From Bordetella sp. LUAb4 (lineage in GTDB: Bacteria; Pseudomonadota; Gammaproteobacteria; Burkholderiales; Burkholderiaceae_B): 64,000 bases of DNA. This document shows, in pieces, positions 1 to 8,050 of this stretch. The DNA lies in contig NZ_JAHPZX010000006.1 in NCBI RefSeq assembly GCF_021325795.1, positions 217,766 to 281,765 on the forward strand, read 5' to 3'. The notes under the pieces were generated by a model, which did no database searches, was not told the DNA's origin, and saw nothing but the letters and a program-made list of their open reading frames with translations. Each line of letters opens with the position of its first letter. The first letter of the stretch is position 1. A program made the position numbers and the translations under genes.

Positions 1-878
1 ACCTGGGCCTGGGCTATATCAGCACGGTCGAAGACTTGGCGGTGGTGAAGCGCGTCATCGTGCAATACGTGGCCAGCAAGGGGACGGCGGTGTTGAACGC
101 GGCCGATCCCATCGTGGCCGAGATGGCGCTGGCCTGCCCTGGCAGCGTCACGTATTTCGCGCAGGACAAGAACCATCCGCGCATGATCACGCATCGTGCG
201 CAGGGCCTGCGGGTGGTGTATCGCGACGGCGACAGCATCGTCGCCGCGCAGGGTGCCGACGAGCATGCGATTGCCTTGTCCAGCATTCCGTTGACGCGTA
301 AGGGCAGCATTCCCTTCCAGGTGGAAAACGCCATGGCGTCGGTGGCCGCGGCGTGGGCGCTTGGTGTGGATTGGACGCGGATCGAGCGGGGCTTGGGGTC
401 TTTCGTGAACGATGCGGCGTCTGCGCCGGGACGCTTCAATGTGTTCGATTATCGCGGCGCCACCGTGATTGCGGACTATGGCCATAACCCGGATGCCATG
501 ATCGCCTTGATCCAGGCGGTCGACGCCATGCCGGCCAAGCATCGCGTGGCCTTGATCAGCGGCGCGGGTGATCGGCGCGACGAGGATATTCGCCGGCAGA
601 CGGAGTTGCTGGGCGAAGCGTTTGATGAGGTATTGCTTTACCAGGATCAATGCCAACGGGGGCGGGCTGACGGAGAAGTCATCGCCTTGCTGCGCGAAGG
701 CTTGCGCAATGCCAGTCGGACGAAGTACTCGGACGAGATCGACGGCGAATTCGTTGCCATCGATACGGCGCTGGGGCGCTTGAAAGCCGGTGACCTGTGC
801 TTGATCCTGGTGGATCAGGTGGAAGAAGCCTTGGCGCATATCGCGCAACGGATCGCGGAGAGCGGCGCCAAGGCGTAG
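1..878 (+). CDS. cphA: Cyanophycin synthetase, C-terminal part (cut by window start)
   Basis: The reading frame is open from the first complete codon at base 3, so the true start lies outside the window. What remains (about 290 residues) is the C-terminal Mur-ligase-like half of cyanophycin synthetase, the cytoplasmic ATP-dependent enzyme that builds the Asp-Arg reserve polymer. Signs of this are [12 protein letters not shown], typical of the Mur ligase C-terminal domain, [15 protein letters not shown], and the VDQVEEAL segment near the end, all usual for CphA. A free-standing Mur ligase is less likely because the [10 protein letters not shown] and GDRRDEDIR segments fit CphA better. A strong terminator follows 120 bases downstream. 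Confidence 0.85.
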   Translation, partial: LGLGYISTVEDLAVVKRVIVQYVASKGTAVLNAADPIVAEMALACPGSVTYFAQDKNHPRMITHRAQGLRVVYRDGDSIVAAQGADEHAIALSSIPLTRKGSIPFQVENAMASVAAAWALGVDWTRIERGLGSFVNDAASAPGRFNVFDYRGATVIADYGHNPDAMIALIQAVDAMPAKHRVALISGAGDRRDEDIRRQTELLGEAFDEVLLYQDQCQRGRADGEVIALLREGLRNASRTKYSDEIDGEFVAIDTALGRLKAGDLCLILVDQVEEALAHIAQRIAESGAKA

Positions 879-1321
879 GTCCTTGGGGCGTCTGTTGCTT
901 GGGACGACTGTACCCGAGATACTTGGGACGTCCCGCAATCCGCGCCCCCGCCTCCAGCAATCCCGAACAAGCAATCCCGAACAAGCAATCCCGAACAAGC
1001 AATGGGCGCCCGCAGGGCGCCCATTGCACTTTTATCTTTTCTACAAGCCGATGCCACGCGCGGGGGCGCGCGGGCGAGGCGAGTCTTTCTACAAGAAAGT
1101 TGCTCAGCGGTAACAAACGGGACAACGTCCTAAAAAACCAGAGCAATCCATCCCCCCGCTTACATTTTCAAACTACAGCGTTTGACCCCCTCCCTATTCC
1201 CCATGCAGTGCCCGCAATAAAGCAATTAGGGAACTTTTCCCGGGAACGCTTATTGCTCTACCCCAGAGCACAAGCGCGGCCATCCCCCGATGCCCGGCGC
1301 CCTTCAACCAGGAGGTTCCCC
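879..1321. other. Intergenic stretch with short tandem repeat
   Basis: No convincing gene is seen in these 443 bases. Three perfect direct copies of a 14-base unit, AATCCCGAACAAGC, sit at 959-972, 973-986 and 987-1000 and run straight into the left arm of the cphA terminator. The rest is unremarkable until the ribosome-binding site of the next gene. Confidence 0.6.
999..1040 (+). terminator. Intrinsic terminator after cphA
   Basis: A perfect 13-bp stem (GCAATGGGCGCCC at 999-1011, loop GCA, complementary arm at 1015-1027) is followed by a T-rich tail ACTTTTATCTTTT. Confidence 0.8.
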
Positions 1322-1486
1322 ATGCTTCACTACGCCGTCGTCTTTTTCATCATCGCCATCATCGCGGCCGTGCTCGGCTTTGGTGGTATCGCCGCGGGCG
1401 CGGCCGGTATCGCGAAGATCCTGTTCTTCGTCTTCCTCGTGCTGGCCCTGCTGTCCATCCTCAGCGGCGCCTTCCGCAGGAAGTGA
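1322..1486 (+). CDS. DUF1328-family small membrane protein
   Basis: A 54-residue protein, almost entirely two hydrophobic helices (about residues 4-28 and 30-50) with a basic FRRK tail. The pattern [20 protein letters not shown]...[15 protein letters not shown] is that of the DUF1328/YtjA family of stress-associated inner-membrane peptides. The ATG at 1322 has a strong ribosome-binding site, GGAGGT at 1311-1316. In related bacteria this family often lies next to osmotic-stress or BON-domain genes, as here with the following gene. Molecular function is unknown. Confidence 0.9.
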   Translation: MLHYAVVFFIIAIIAAVLGFGGIAAGAAGIAKILFFVFLVLALLSILSGAFRRK

Positions 1487-1500
1487 CCATGCTGCCCCGT

Positions 1501-1557
1501 CCCTGACTTCAAAAATCAGGCCATGACGCAAGAATGGCCTGGCTTTTGAAGCCAGGG
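1501..1557. repeat. Long imperfect inverted repeat, each arm partly self-complementary
   Basis: Bases 1501-1524 and 1534-1557 form a 24-bp stem with three mismatches around a 9-base loop. The right arm is itself a hairpin (CCTGGCTT-TTG-AAGCCAGG), so the element can fold as one long stem or as two short ones. It lies 14 bases after the DUF1328 stop codon. It may act as a terminator or mRNA stabiliser, but it has no T tract. Confidence 0.65.
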
Positions 1558-1796
1558 GACGCGCAACGTGCAGGACGGGCGGCCGTTCGGAGTTGACCGG
1601 CCCCACACTGCGCGCTGCGGCAGCAAAGCTCCCCAACTAGCGAGTTGCCTATCGCCAACGACTCGCCTGCATGCAGCAAGCACCACCCCGTATTCAGGAC
1701 CGATCGCGATATCAGTCTGGAATGACATGGCAACAGGCATCGTTCGCCGCCGCATGTCTTCTCAAAATTTCGCATAGCAAACCAGGAGGTACCCTC

Positions 1797-2138
1797 ATGA
1801 CGCAAACCCGTAAACTGATCGCCGCCGCCGCGCTGGGATTCAGCGCCCTCGTCACTTCGGCCGCTCATGCCGCCGATGACGGCAAGCCCAAGCAATCGGT
1901 CGGCGAATACACGTCCGACGCCGTCGTCACCACCAAGGTGAAGGCGGAAATCGTCGGCAACTCGGCACTCAGCGCACTGGACATCGCCGTGGAAACCCAG
2001 AACGGCGTGGTCACCTTGACCGGCTCGGTCGCCACCGCCGCTCAGAGCGACGAAGCGACTCGCCTCACTCGCACCGTCAAGGGTGTGACCCAGGTGAAGA
2101 ACAACCTCAAGGTCGACCCCTCCAAGTCGCACAAATAA
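1797..2138 (+). CDS. Periplasmic BON-domain protein (OsmY-like)
   Basis: A 113-residue precursor. Residues 1-25 form a Sec signal peptide (MTQTRK, then a hydrophobic stretch ending SAAHA before ADDGK). One BON domain covers about residues 38-110 (DAVVTTKVKAEIVGN...DIAVETQNGVVTLTGSV...VKGVTQVKNNLKV), which has the usual glycine and hydrophobic pattern. BON domains bind phospholipid or other envelope components; OsmY is the best known example and is induced by osmotic stress. The ATG at 1797 has AGGAGGT about 7 bases upstream. It follows the DUF1328 gene after 310 bases that contain only the inverted repeat, so it is probably transcribed separately. Confidence 0.9.
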   Translation: MTQTRKLIAAAALGFSALVTSAAHAADDGKPKQSVGEYTSDAVVTTKVKAEIVGNSALSALDIAVETQNGVVTLTGSVATAAQSDEATRLTRTVKGVTQVKNNLKVDPSKSHK

Positions 2139-2180
2139 GCCAATGAGCACGCCGCGCGCCATCTAGCGGCGCGCAAATAG

Positions 2181-2216
2181 AATCGCCGCAATCCATACGG
2201 ATCGCGGCGATTTTTT
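2181..2216 (+). terminator. Intrinsic terminator after BON-domain gene
   Basis: The arms AATCCGCC-like AATCGCCGC (2181-2189) and GCGGCGATT pair around ATCCATACGGAT, itself able to pair, and are followed by TTTTTT. Confidence 0.8.
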
Positions 2217-2287
2217 CGATCGTGAAAGGCACGCTAATTCAGAACCCCGTAGCGAACACGCTCCTTTGGAATTCGCGCGCAAGCGGC

Positions 2288-2315
2288 GGAACCTTACCAG
2301 GTCAGCCCTCACTTA
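2288..2315 (+). promoter_or_regulatory. hrp-box-like promoter of effector gene at 2389
   Basis: GGAACC (2288-2293), 16 bases, then CACTTA (2310-2315). This matches the hrp-box consensus GGAACC-N15/16-CCACNNA used by HrpL-family ECF sigma factors except for one T at the first C of the -10 part. The start codon lies 73 bases downstream. The same arrangement with the same spacer precedes the genes at 4160 and 62369. Confidence 0.65.
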
Positions 2316-2388
2316 TTGGCGCCGCCCCTGGCGGCACCGCCGTTAACGCTGATCCTGGCGCCAGCATCCAACCAATAGGTAAATTTCC

Positions 2389-3993
2389 ATGGGTTCGTGC
2401 ATCTCCAAAGCCCCTACGACCACTTCACCCTACTCGGCCGGCCACGACGTGCGTCAGCACACCACGACCGTGCCGCGCAACGCCCGCCCCTTGCAGCCCG
2501 CGCTGGTCGACGTCCAGCAAGCCGGTGAGGGCCGCAGAGCGACGTCTGGGCAAGCGGCAATAGCGAGCGCGCGGGCCAATCACGGCAGCGCGGGAGGCCT
2601 GACGTTCCAAGCGCGCGACATTGGTACGCAGCCCACGCCTGACAGCGTGGAACTCGACGACAAGCAAAAAGCAGCGACGATACCCTATCAAACCGAATCG
2701 GGCGAAACGCGCTACACGCTCAAACACCAAGCCCCCTTGCCCACCAACCGGTTCGACCGCCCGCTTGCCCGAAAGCTGGATCTGCAACGCAACAACAACC
2801 ACGAACACCGGGTCTATACCGAGGCCGACGATGTGGAGGACAAACTCGCTCGGGAGCTGGAAACGTCGAACCGAAACCTGCATTATCCTGAGATGGCGGA
2901 TTACTGCGATCTACCTGTCTTGAGCGAGCCGAACGACCCGCAAAGCACGTCTGGCCAAATCGACCTTCTGGACGGTGAAGCCCCCGGTAACTGGGAACGG
3001 GCGATGTTGAGTGAAAAACCCGATTTCTTTACCGTCACGTATCAGACGCTGCCCTCCGGCGCGGGGGAAGCAAGCAGGATCAATCAACGCCCCGAGAAGG
3101 AACGGGAAGACCGAACCCTCAGCGACTATTTCTCCCTCTCGGCAGGCGGCAAAAATACCGAGGTCTACCTTTCCGGCGTCTTCGACGGCCATGGAAGCAG
3201 TCATTACGCGGAACACGCGCAGAAGGTCATCGTACCCACGCTCAAGGAAAAGCTGGAACTGTTCAACCCCGATGGCTTGACCACATTGGGCATGTTCAAT
3301 GGACTCAAGCTAGGCTTTGTTGCGACAGCCCGCAGTGGAGAGCCCGACACGGAGAACTTCGAGCACCAGGATGATGGCACAACGGCCAACGTCACCCTCA
3401 TCTTCCACGACAAACTCTGGGTGGCGAACACGGGAGACTCAAGCGCGATCCTCATCACACCCACGGCAACGACAAAACTCTCCGATGACGCCAAGGCCGT
3501 CACTCACAATCCCACCACGGGTGAAGAGCAGCCCAATCCGAAATTCATTGATGGCGTGGTCAAGCGAGGGGGAGAGATCGGGTATCAGGGGCGCGTCAAT
3601 AACAACCTGGCCATCACGCGCGCCCTGGGCGATCATGCCCAGGTAGGAACGGTAAGCGCACGTCCGAAACTGATCAGGGTGCCGCTGGCTGACGCGGCCG
3701 CCTGTGAAGGTCATTACATCGTCCAGGTCAGCGACGGCATCACCGACGTCATGTCGCCCGACACCATCGCGGAGCGTGTAAATGAAGGACACGCGAAAGG
3801 CTATACGCCGGCAGTCATCGCCAGCAGGCTCGTCGAGGAAGCCGCACGCCTGGGTTCCCGAGATGACCTGACGGCGGTGGTCACACCCTTGGACCAGCGG
3901 CTGCGGCGGCCGTCAGCACCAACGGACATTGATGACGCCAACCATGAGACCGAGACGACACAAGAGATCGATGCATCCAGGTCGTACGGGTAA
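2389..3993 (+). CDS. PP2C-family phosphatase, candidate type III effector with myristoylation motif
   Basis: A 534-residue protein with no signal peptide or membrane segment. The N terminus, MGSCISKAPTTTSP, has Gly2, Cys4 and Ser6, the layout of a eukaryotic N-myristoylation/palmitoylation signal, and the next 100 residues are rich in Ser, Thr, Gln and Pro, as in type III effectors. A PP2C Ser/Thr phosphatase domain spans about residues 235-500. Its motifs are FDGHGSSHYAEH (Asp266), ANTGDSSAI (346-354), NLAITRALGDH (406-416), VSDGITD (Asp449) and RDDLTAVV (491-498), so the metal-binding acidic residues are kept. Residues 185-235 align with residues 145-195 of the next gene's protein, which marks them as tandem paralogues. 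Codons are more A/T-rich than in neighbouring housekeeping genes. The phosphatase call is firm; secretion into host cells is inferred. Confidence 0.8.
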   Translation: MGSCISKAPTTTSPYSAGHDVRQHTTTVPRNARPLQPALVDVQQAGEGRRATSGQAAIASARANHGSAGGLTFQARDIGTQPTPDSVELDDKQKAATIPYQTESGETRYTLKHQAPLPTNRFDRPLARKLDLQRNNNHEHRVYTEADDVEDKLARELETSNRNLHYPEMADYCDLPVLSEPNDPQSTSGQIDLLDGEAPGNWERAMLSEKPDFFTVTYQTLPSGAGEASRINQRPEKEREDRTLSDYFSLSAGGKNTEVYLSGVFDGHGSSHYAEHAQKVIVPTLKEKLELFNPDGLTTLGMFNGLKLGFVATARSGEPDTENFEHQDDGTTANVTLIFHDKLWVANTGDSSAILITPTATTKLSDDAKAVTHNPTTGEEQPNPKFIDGVVKRGGEIGYQGRVNNNLAITRALGDHAQVGTVSARPKLIRVPLADAAACEGHYIVQVSDGITDVMSPDTIAERVNEGHAKGYTPAVIASRLVEEAARLGSRDDLTAVVTPLDQRLRRPSAPTDIDDANHETETTQEIDASRSYG

Positions 3994-4043
3994 GTTCGCG
4001 CCTGGGCGCATGGCCTGCGCGTCATGCGCTCACGCAGGTGCGG

Positions 4044-4071
4044 GGAACAAAAAAAGGCCGCCCGGCACAAA
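4044..4071 (+). promoter_or_regulatory. hrp-box-like promoter of effector gene at 4160
   Basis: GGAACA (4044-4049), 16 bases, then CACAAA (4066-4071). It lies 50 bases after the stop codon of the upstream effector and 88 bases before the next start. Spacing is identical to the other two candidates; the last base of the -35 half departs from the consensus. Confidence 0.5.
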
Positions 4072-4159
4072 CCGGTTCAGCATGCAATGACTGGCCCACC
4101 GTGCCCTGACGGATCCCCCGTTGCATCCGCCTCAATCGTGAAACGGACGTACGCTTCAA

Positions 4160-6490
4160 ATGGAAATTTCCTCACTCCCCCAGGACACGGCTCCCGCATC
4201 GACAGCGGCGACCACCCCTTCCAATCAAGGCGGCATCGGGGAGCTGAGGTTTCAGCTGGCCGATCTCAGCATGCAATCCGGCGCGCCAAGAAGCGCGCAA
4301 TTCAGCAAGGGCGACCCACGTGGCTTCATGCCCGAGCAGTTGGTCAGCTATTTCAAATCACCGTCGGACCCGTCGCCGCGCTTCGCATACCTACCGCTAA
4401 ACGAGCGCGACAGCGAATCTTCCACAGCGCCTGATCAGCAACGCATCCGCGCACTGGCTCGCCGGGTCTGTACCGACGAAGACGATGTCCAGGCCAAATG
4501 CGCTCGAAACCTGATGGCGGCGAACACGCACAAGGATTTCGTTGCCCGGCAGCCGATATTCACCTGCCCCATGAGCACGCCTGCCGACCCGCACAGCACC
4601 CATGGCCAAATCGACCTGCTGGGCGGCGCCGTCCCTGATCACCAAACTCGGTCAGACATGGTCAACAAGCCTGACCTATTTACCGTCACGTATGGAACCC
4701 AGCAAACCGGCGCGGGGCAAGCATACAAAATCAATAACCGCGGTTCTAAATATCAGAGGGAAGACCGATCTGTCGGCGTCCATTTCACCATCCCGCTGGC
4801 AGGCAAACCTGAAAGCTTCCACATGTTCGCCGTTTTGGACGGCCATGGAGGTTCCTACTACTCGGAGTACGCACGGACAGCGTTGAAAGGCGCGCTCATG
4901 CAGAACCTGCAGCGTTTCAACCCTGAGGGCTTGACCCTGTTGGGTATCTACAATGCACTCAAGCTGGCCTTGGTCCAGGTAGACGAAAGTGGCGAACCCG
5001 ACACGCAGCCGCTCCAGCACGCGCATGAAGGCTCGACGGTCTGCCTCGCCCTTATCCACGGCAACAAGGCTTATATAGCGAACGTGGGCGATTCAAGAGC
5101 GATTTACATTACGCCGGAAGAGACCACACAGCTCAGCGAGGATGCAAAACCGTTGACCCCCGAAGGGACTCCCAATCAGCGCTTCAGAAAGAGCGTGGAA
5201 AGTCGCGGAGGACACCTTGTGTTTGGCCGGGTCAACGGCAACCTGGCAATCACGCACGCCGTGGGCGATCACCGCGAAGAAGGCGCCGTAAACCCCCGGC
5301 CGAAAGTGACCTGGGTGGAAATGCCCGACGCGGCGAAACGCGCGGGCCACCGCATCGTTATCGTCAGCGACGGCATCCACGACTACCTGTCGACCAACGA
5401 CATGGCGGATATCGTCAGGGACGGGGACGCAAAAGGCTATACGGACGCCCTTATCTCCGCGAGACTCGTCGAGGCAGCCGCGAGCAAGTTCTCCACCGAT
5501 GACCTGACCGCGTTGGTCATACCCTTGGACGGGCTGCAAGCGCCTCGTGATGTCAGCTCGATCATTGGGTGCGATAGGCCCTACGAAAGCACAAGCATCG
5601 AACTGCTTCCCTTCTCGGATGAAGCCTTCAAAGCCTACCCGGGATGTCTAGCTCGCGGTAAATTGGACTACTTCGTCATCGGGCTGGACGGAAGGGTACG
5701 GCGTCACCCCTCATATGGGGCCAGTCATCTGACATCAGCGGGTCAGCCGCGCGACAGAGACGGAAACCGGCTAAAGCTCGAACACCACGAAATCGCGTCT
5801 GAAGGATTTTCATCCGCGCTGCATCTCGCCCTCGATGGCAACCCCGCCTACGTCCGCGCCAGACACACCGAATTCGTGCTGGATCAGCAAACCTGGACCG
5901 CGCAGTTCCAGGTCAACGGCCATCCCGTCAAATCGATCAGCCCCAGCTTTCAGGTTTATCCTCTTCCAGACATGCAATGGATGATTCCGCAGCCGTGGGC
6001 CAGAAGCAGCGCCCTGGCCTGTGCAGCCATGCTGTGGGCCGCGGGACAACCTGAGCATGAGGTGGCCAAGTTGGTCTCCATGATTTTCAATGACCCAAGA
6101 CTCAAGAGCAGCTGGAAGACAAACGAGTTGCTGGAGCACCTATCAGGACAGAAGGCAGTACTGATCGAAGGAGACCAACGACTGACCCCCGACAAATTCG
6201 AGGAGCTGCAAGCCGCTATTGCAAGGAACGGCCCATGCATCTTCGTGAATCAGGGTAACCACCACCGCATTCTGCATGCGCTGCGGAAGACGGAAGAAGG
6301 GATCATCATGATGACCATGAGCGATCCGCATACGGGGACCAGGTTCGAGTGCGAAGATCACGAAACACTATGGACGGGCTGCCTGGACGAAGAGGAAGGC
6401 CGGTGGGCACTGTACCCCAATCACTGGACAGCTTGCTTTCTACCGCGGGAAGCTGGTCCCGCAAGTGATCTCGCCACACTGACGCGCTGA
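4160..6490 (+). CDS. PP2C phosphatase fused to a papain-like C-terminal domain, candidate type III effector
   Basis: A 776-residue cytosolic-type protein with a Ser/Thr/Pro-rich N terminus (MEISSLPQDTAPASTAATTP) typical of type III signals but without the myristoylation glycine. The PP2C domain spans about residues 195-457: REDRS (200-204), LDGHGGSYYSEY (Asp227), ANVGDSRAI (307-315), NLAITHAVGDH (361-371), VSDGIHD (Asp404) and STDDLTALV (445-453). Residues 480-765 form a second region not found in the upstream paralogue. It contains SALACAAMLWAAG (Cys621), GPCIFVNQGNHHRIL (His702) and MSDPHTG (Asp722), the order and spacing of a papain-like (C39/C70, AvrRpt2-type) Cys-His-Asp triad. This region is homologous to the C-terminal part of the protein at 62369. 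The start is the first ATG in frame; no clear Shine-Dalgarno is seen. The gene ends 1 base before the convergent ftrD stop. Confidence 0.75.
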   Translation: MEISSLPQDTAPASTAATTPSNQGGIGELRFQLADLSMQSGAPRSAQFSKGDPRGFMPEQLVSYFKSPSDPSPRFAYLPLNERDSESSTAPDQQRIRALARRVCTDEDDVQAKCARNLMAANTHKDFVARQPIFTCPMSTPADPHSTHGQIDLLGGAVPDHQTRSDMVNKPDLFTVTYGTQQTGAGQAYKINNRGSKYQREDRSVGVHFTIPLAGKPESFHMFAVLDGHGGSYYSEYARTALKGALMQNLQRFNPEGLTLLGIYNALKLALVQVDESGEPDTQPLQHAHEGSTVCLALIHGNKAYIANVGDSRAIYITPEETTQLSEDAKPLTPEGTPNQRFRKSVESRGGHLVFGRVNGNLAITHAVGDHREEGAVNPRPKVTWVEMPDAAKRAGHRIVIVSDGIHDYLSTNDMADIVRDGDAKGYTDALISARLVEAAASKFSTDDLTALVIPLDGLQAPRDVSSIIGCDRPYESTSIELLPFSDEAFKAYPGCLARGKLDYFVIGLDGRVRRHPSYGASHLTSAGQPRDRDGNRLKLEHHEIASEGFSSALHLALDGNPAYVRARHTEFVLDQQTWTAQFQVNGHPVKSISPSFQVYPLPDMQWMIPQPWARSSALACAAMLWAAGQPEHEVAKLVSMIFNDPRLKSSWKTNELLEHLSGQKAVLIEGDQRLTPDKFEELQAAIARNGPCIFVNQGNHHRILHALRKTEEGIIMMTMSDPHTGTRFECEDHETLWTGCLDEEEGRWALYPNHWTACFLPREAGPASDLATLTR

Positions 6491-6491
6491 A

Positions 6492-7892
6492 TCACCAAAC
6501 CAGGAACAACAGCACCCAAGCCATGCAGAACGGCGCCAGGCCCGCGGCGAACACCAGCCACGCGGCCAGGCGGCGTCCCACGCCGGCGCCTTGGCGCTGG
6601 CCCATCACACGCCAGGCCAGGCGCAGGGTCCAGGCGATGGCCAGCGTCAGCAGCGTGAAGCGCACGGGATTAGCCCAATGCGCGGCCATGCCCTCGTGCT
6701 TGAGCAAGGTGATGGTGGTAGCCGTCAGTCCCAGGAACACGCCGATGCCGGCGGTGGGAATCAAGGGCTGCGCCAGCTTGTGCAGGCCCGCGCCACCTAT
6801 CCAGGTGCGCGGGGCCAGCGCCGGCAGAATACGGTCGGCCAGCCACAGGGCCAGGTACAGCGCGCCACCGATCACGGCGGTGGTGGCTGCCACGAAGATC
6901 AGCAAGCAGGCGCCATCCAGCCAGGAAAAGCTGTCGTTGACTTCCGGGTAATGCGTCAAGATGAACCAGGGCGCGTTGTCCAGCAGCGGCCAGGTGATGT
7001 CGCGCTCGATCAGCCAGGTGGCCAGCCACTGCTTCATGGTCACGAACCAGGGGCTGGATGTCCACAGGAACGCGCCCATGGCGATGCCCATCATGCCGAA
7101 CACCATCAGCACGGTCTGCCAGACGTCACCCTCGGACGTCTCCACGACTTCGTGTTCAGGCGAACGGGGACCCAGCGTCAGGGCGCCGCGATAACCGCTG
7201 CAACGGCCGCACATATGGCAGTCACCCGCCGTCTTCATCTGGCGCAAGGGCACCAGCGGCGCACAGTTGATGGGCTCGATGCGGATGACAGGATGGCGCC
7301 AGGCCTGCTCGTCCACCTTGAAATGCCAGGGCGCCAGCTTGGCCAGCAGATTGAACACGCCATTGACCGGACACAGGTATTTGCACCAGACCCGCTTGCT
7401 GCGGCCATAGCGCCAGCCCACGATCATGGCGGCCACGGTAGACCCGCCCAGCACCGCCAGCACTGCCAGGGGATATTGATACACGCTGACCATCTGGCCG
7501 TATATCGTGGTCAAGGCAAAGGCCACGAAAGGCCAGCCGCCCCAGCGCATCCAGCGCGGAATCGCATGGCCCTGGCCCCGTTCGCTGGCCCACTCGGTAA
7601 GCATGCCTTCCGGGCAGAATAGCCCGCACCAGGCCCGCCCCATCACCGGCATGGACACCAGCACGAAGGGCCACCAGATGCCCCAGAAAGCGAACTGGGC
7701 AACGATGGTCAGGTTGTTGAAGACGGACGCGGTGTTGTCCGGCAGGGGCATGGCCGCCGGCACGATCAACAGAAACGCGTAAAGCGCGACGATGCCCCAC
7801 TGCAGCTTGCGCAGCAAAGAGGCATGGTCGCGCAGGAAATCGGCCACCCGCGAGCTAGCCCGCCCCAATCGCCCCGCTGCCACAACAGCCAT
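6492..7892 (-). CDS. ftrD: Membrane polyferredoxin of ferrous iron uptake system (FtrD-like)
   Basis: A 466-residue inner-membrane protein with about eight hydrophobic segments and NapH-like iron-sulfur motifs: CGLFCP (Cys89, Cys93), CKYLCP (Cys170, Cys174), then Cys210 and CHMCGRC (225-231). In Bordetella FtrD is the last component of the FtrABCD ferrous iron transporter and is thought to move electrons across the membrane to support oxidation-coupled iron uptake. The ATG at 7892 is preferred over a GTG at 7925 because only it has a usable GCAGG-type ribosome site at suitable distance. Between ftrC and this gene lies a 14-bp tandem repeat, which makes this the only wide gap in the operon. 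Confidence 0.85.
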   Translation of the reverse strand: MAVVAAGRLGRASSRVADFLRDHASLLRKLQWGIVALYAFLLIVPAAMPLPDNTASVFNNLTIVAQFAFWGIWWPFVLVSMPVMGRAWCGLFCPEGMLTEWASERGQGHAIPRWMRWGGWPFVAFALTTIYGQMVSVYQYPLAVLAVLGGSTVAAMIVGWRYGRSKRVWCKYLCPVNGVFNLLAKLAPWHFKVDEQAWRHPVIRIEPINCAPLVPLRQMKTAGDCHMCGRCSGYRGALTLGPRSPEHEVVETSEGDVWQTVLMVFGMMGIAMGAFLWTSSPWFVTMKQWLATWLIERDITWPLLDNAPWFILTHYPEVNDSFSWLDGACLLIFVAATTAVIGGALYLALWLADRILPALAPRTWIGGAGLHKLAQPLIPTAGIGVFLGLTATTITLLKHEGMAAHWANPVRFTLLTLAIAWTLRLAWRVMGQRQGAGVGRRLAAWLVFAAGLAPFCMAWVLLFLVW

Positions 7893-7932
7893 CGTAAAAC
7901 CTGCCTTGCGTACCGCGGCCGGCACGCCTTGT

Positions 7933-8008
7933 GTTGCTTGAGTCCGGACTTTGAGTCCCAGACTTTGAGTCCCAGACTTTGAGCCTCAGACTTCGAGCCC
8001 TAGACTTT
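7933..8008. repeat. 14-bp tandem repeat between ftrC and ftrD
   Basis: Copies of GACTTTGAGTCCCA start at 7947, 7961, 7975 and 7989, the last two with 2-3 changes. A decayed copy precedes them and a partial copy follows at 8003. The array lies inside the ftr transcript, just before the ftrD start. Confidence 0.85.
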
Positions 8009-8050
8009 AACAGTTCGGCGCTGACAACCGGATCAGCGCCGCCTGCCCGC

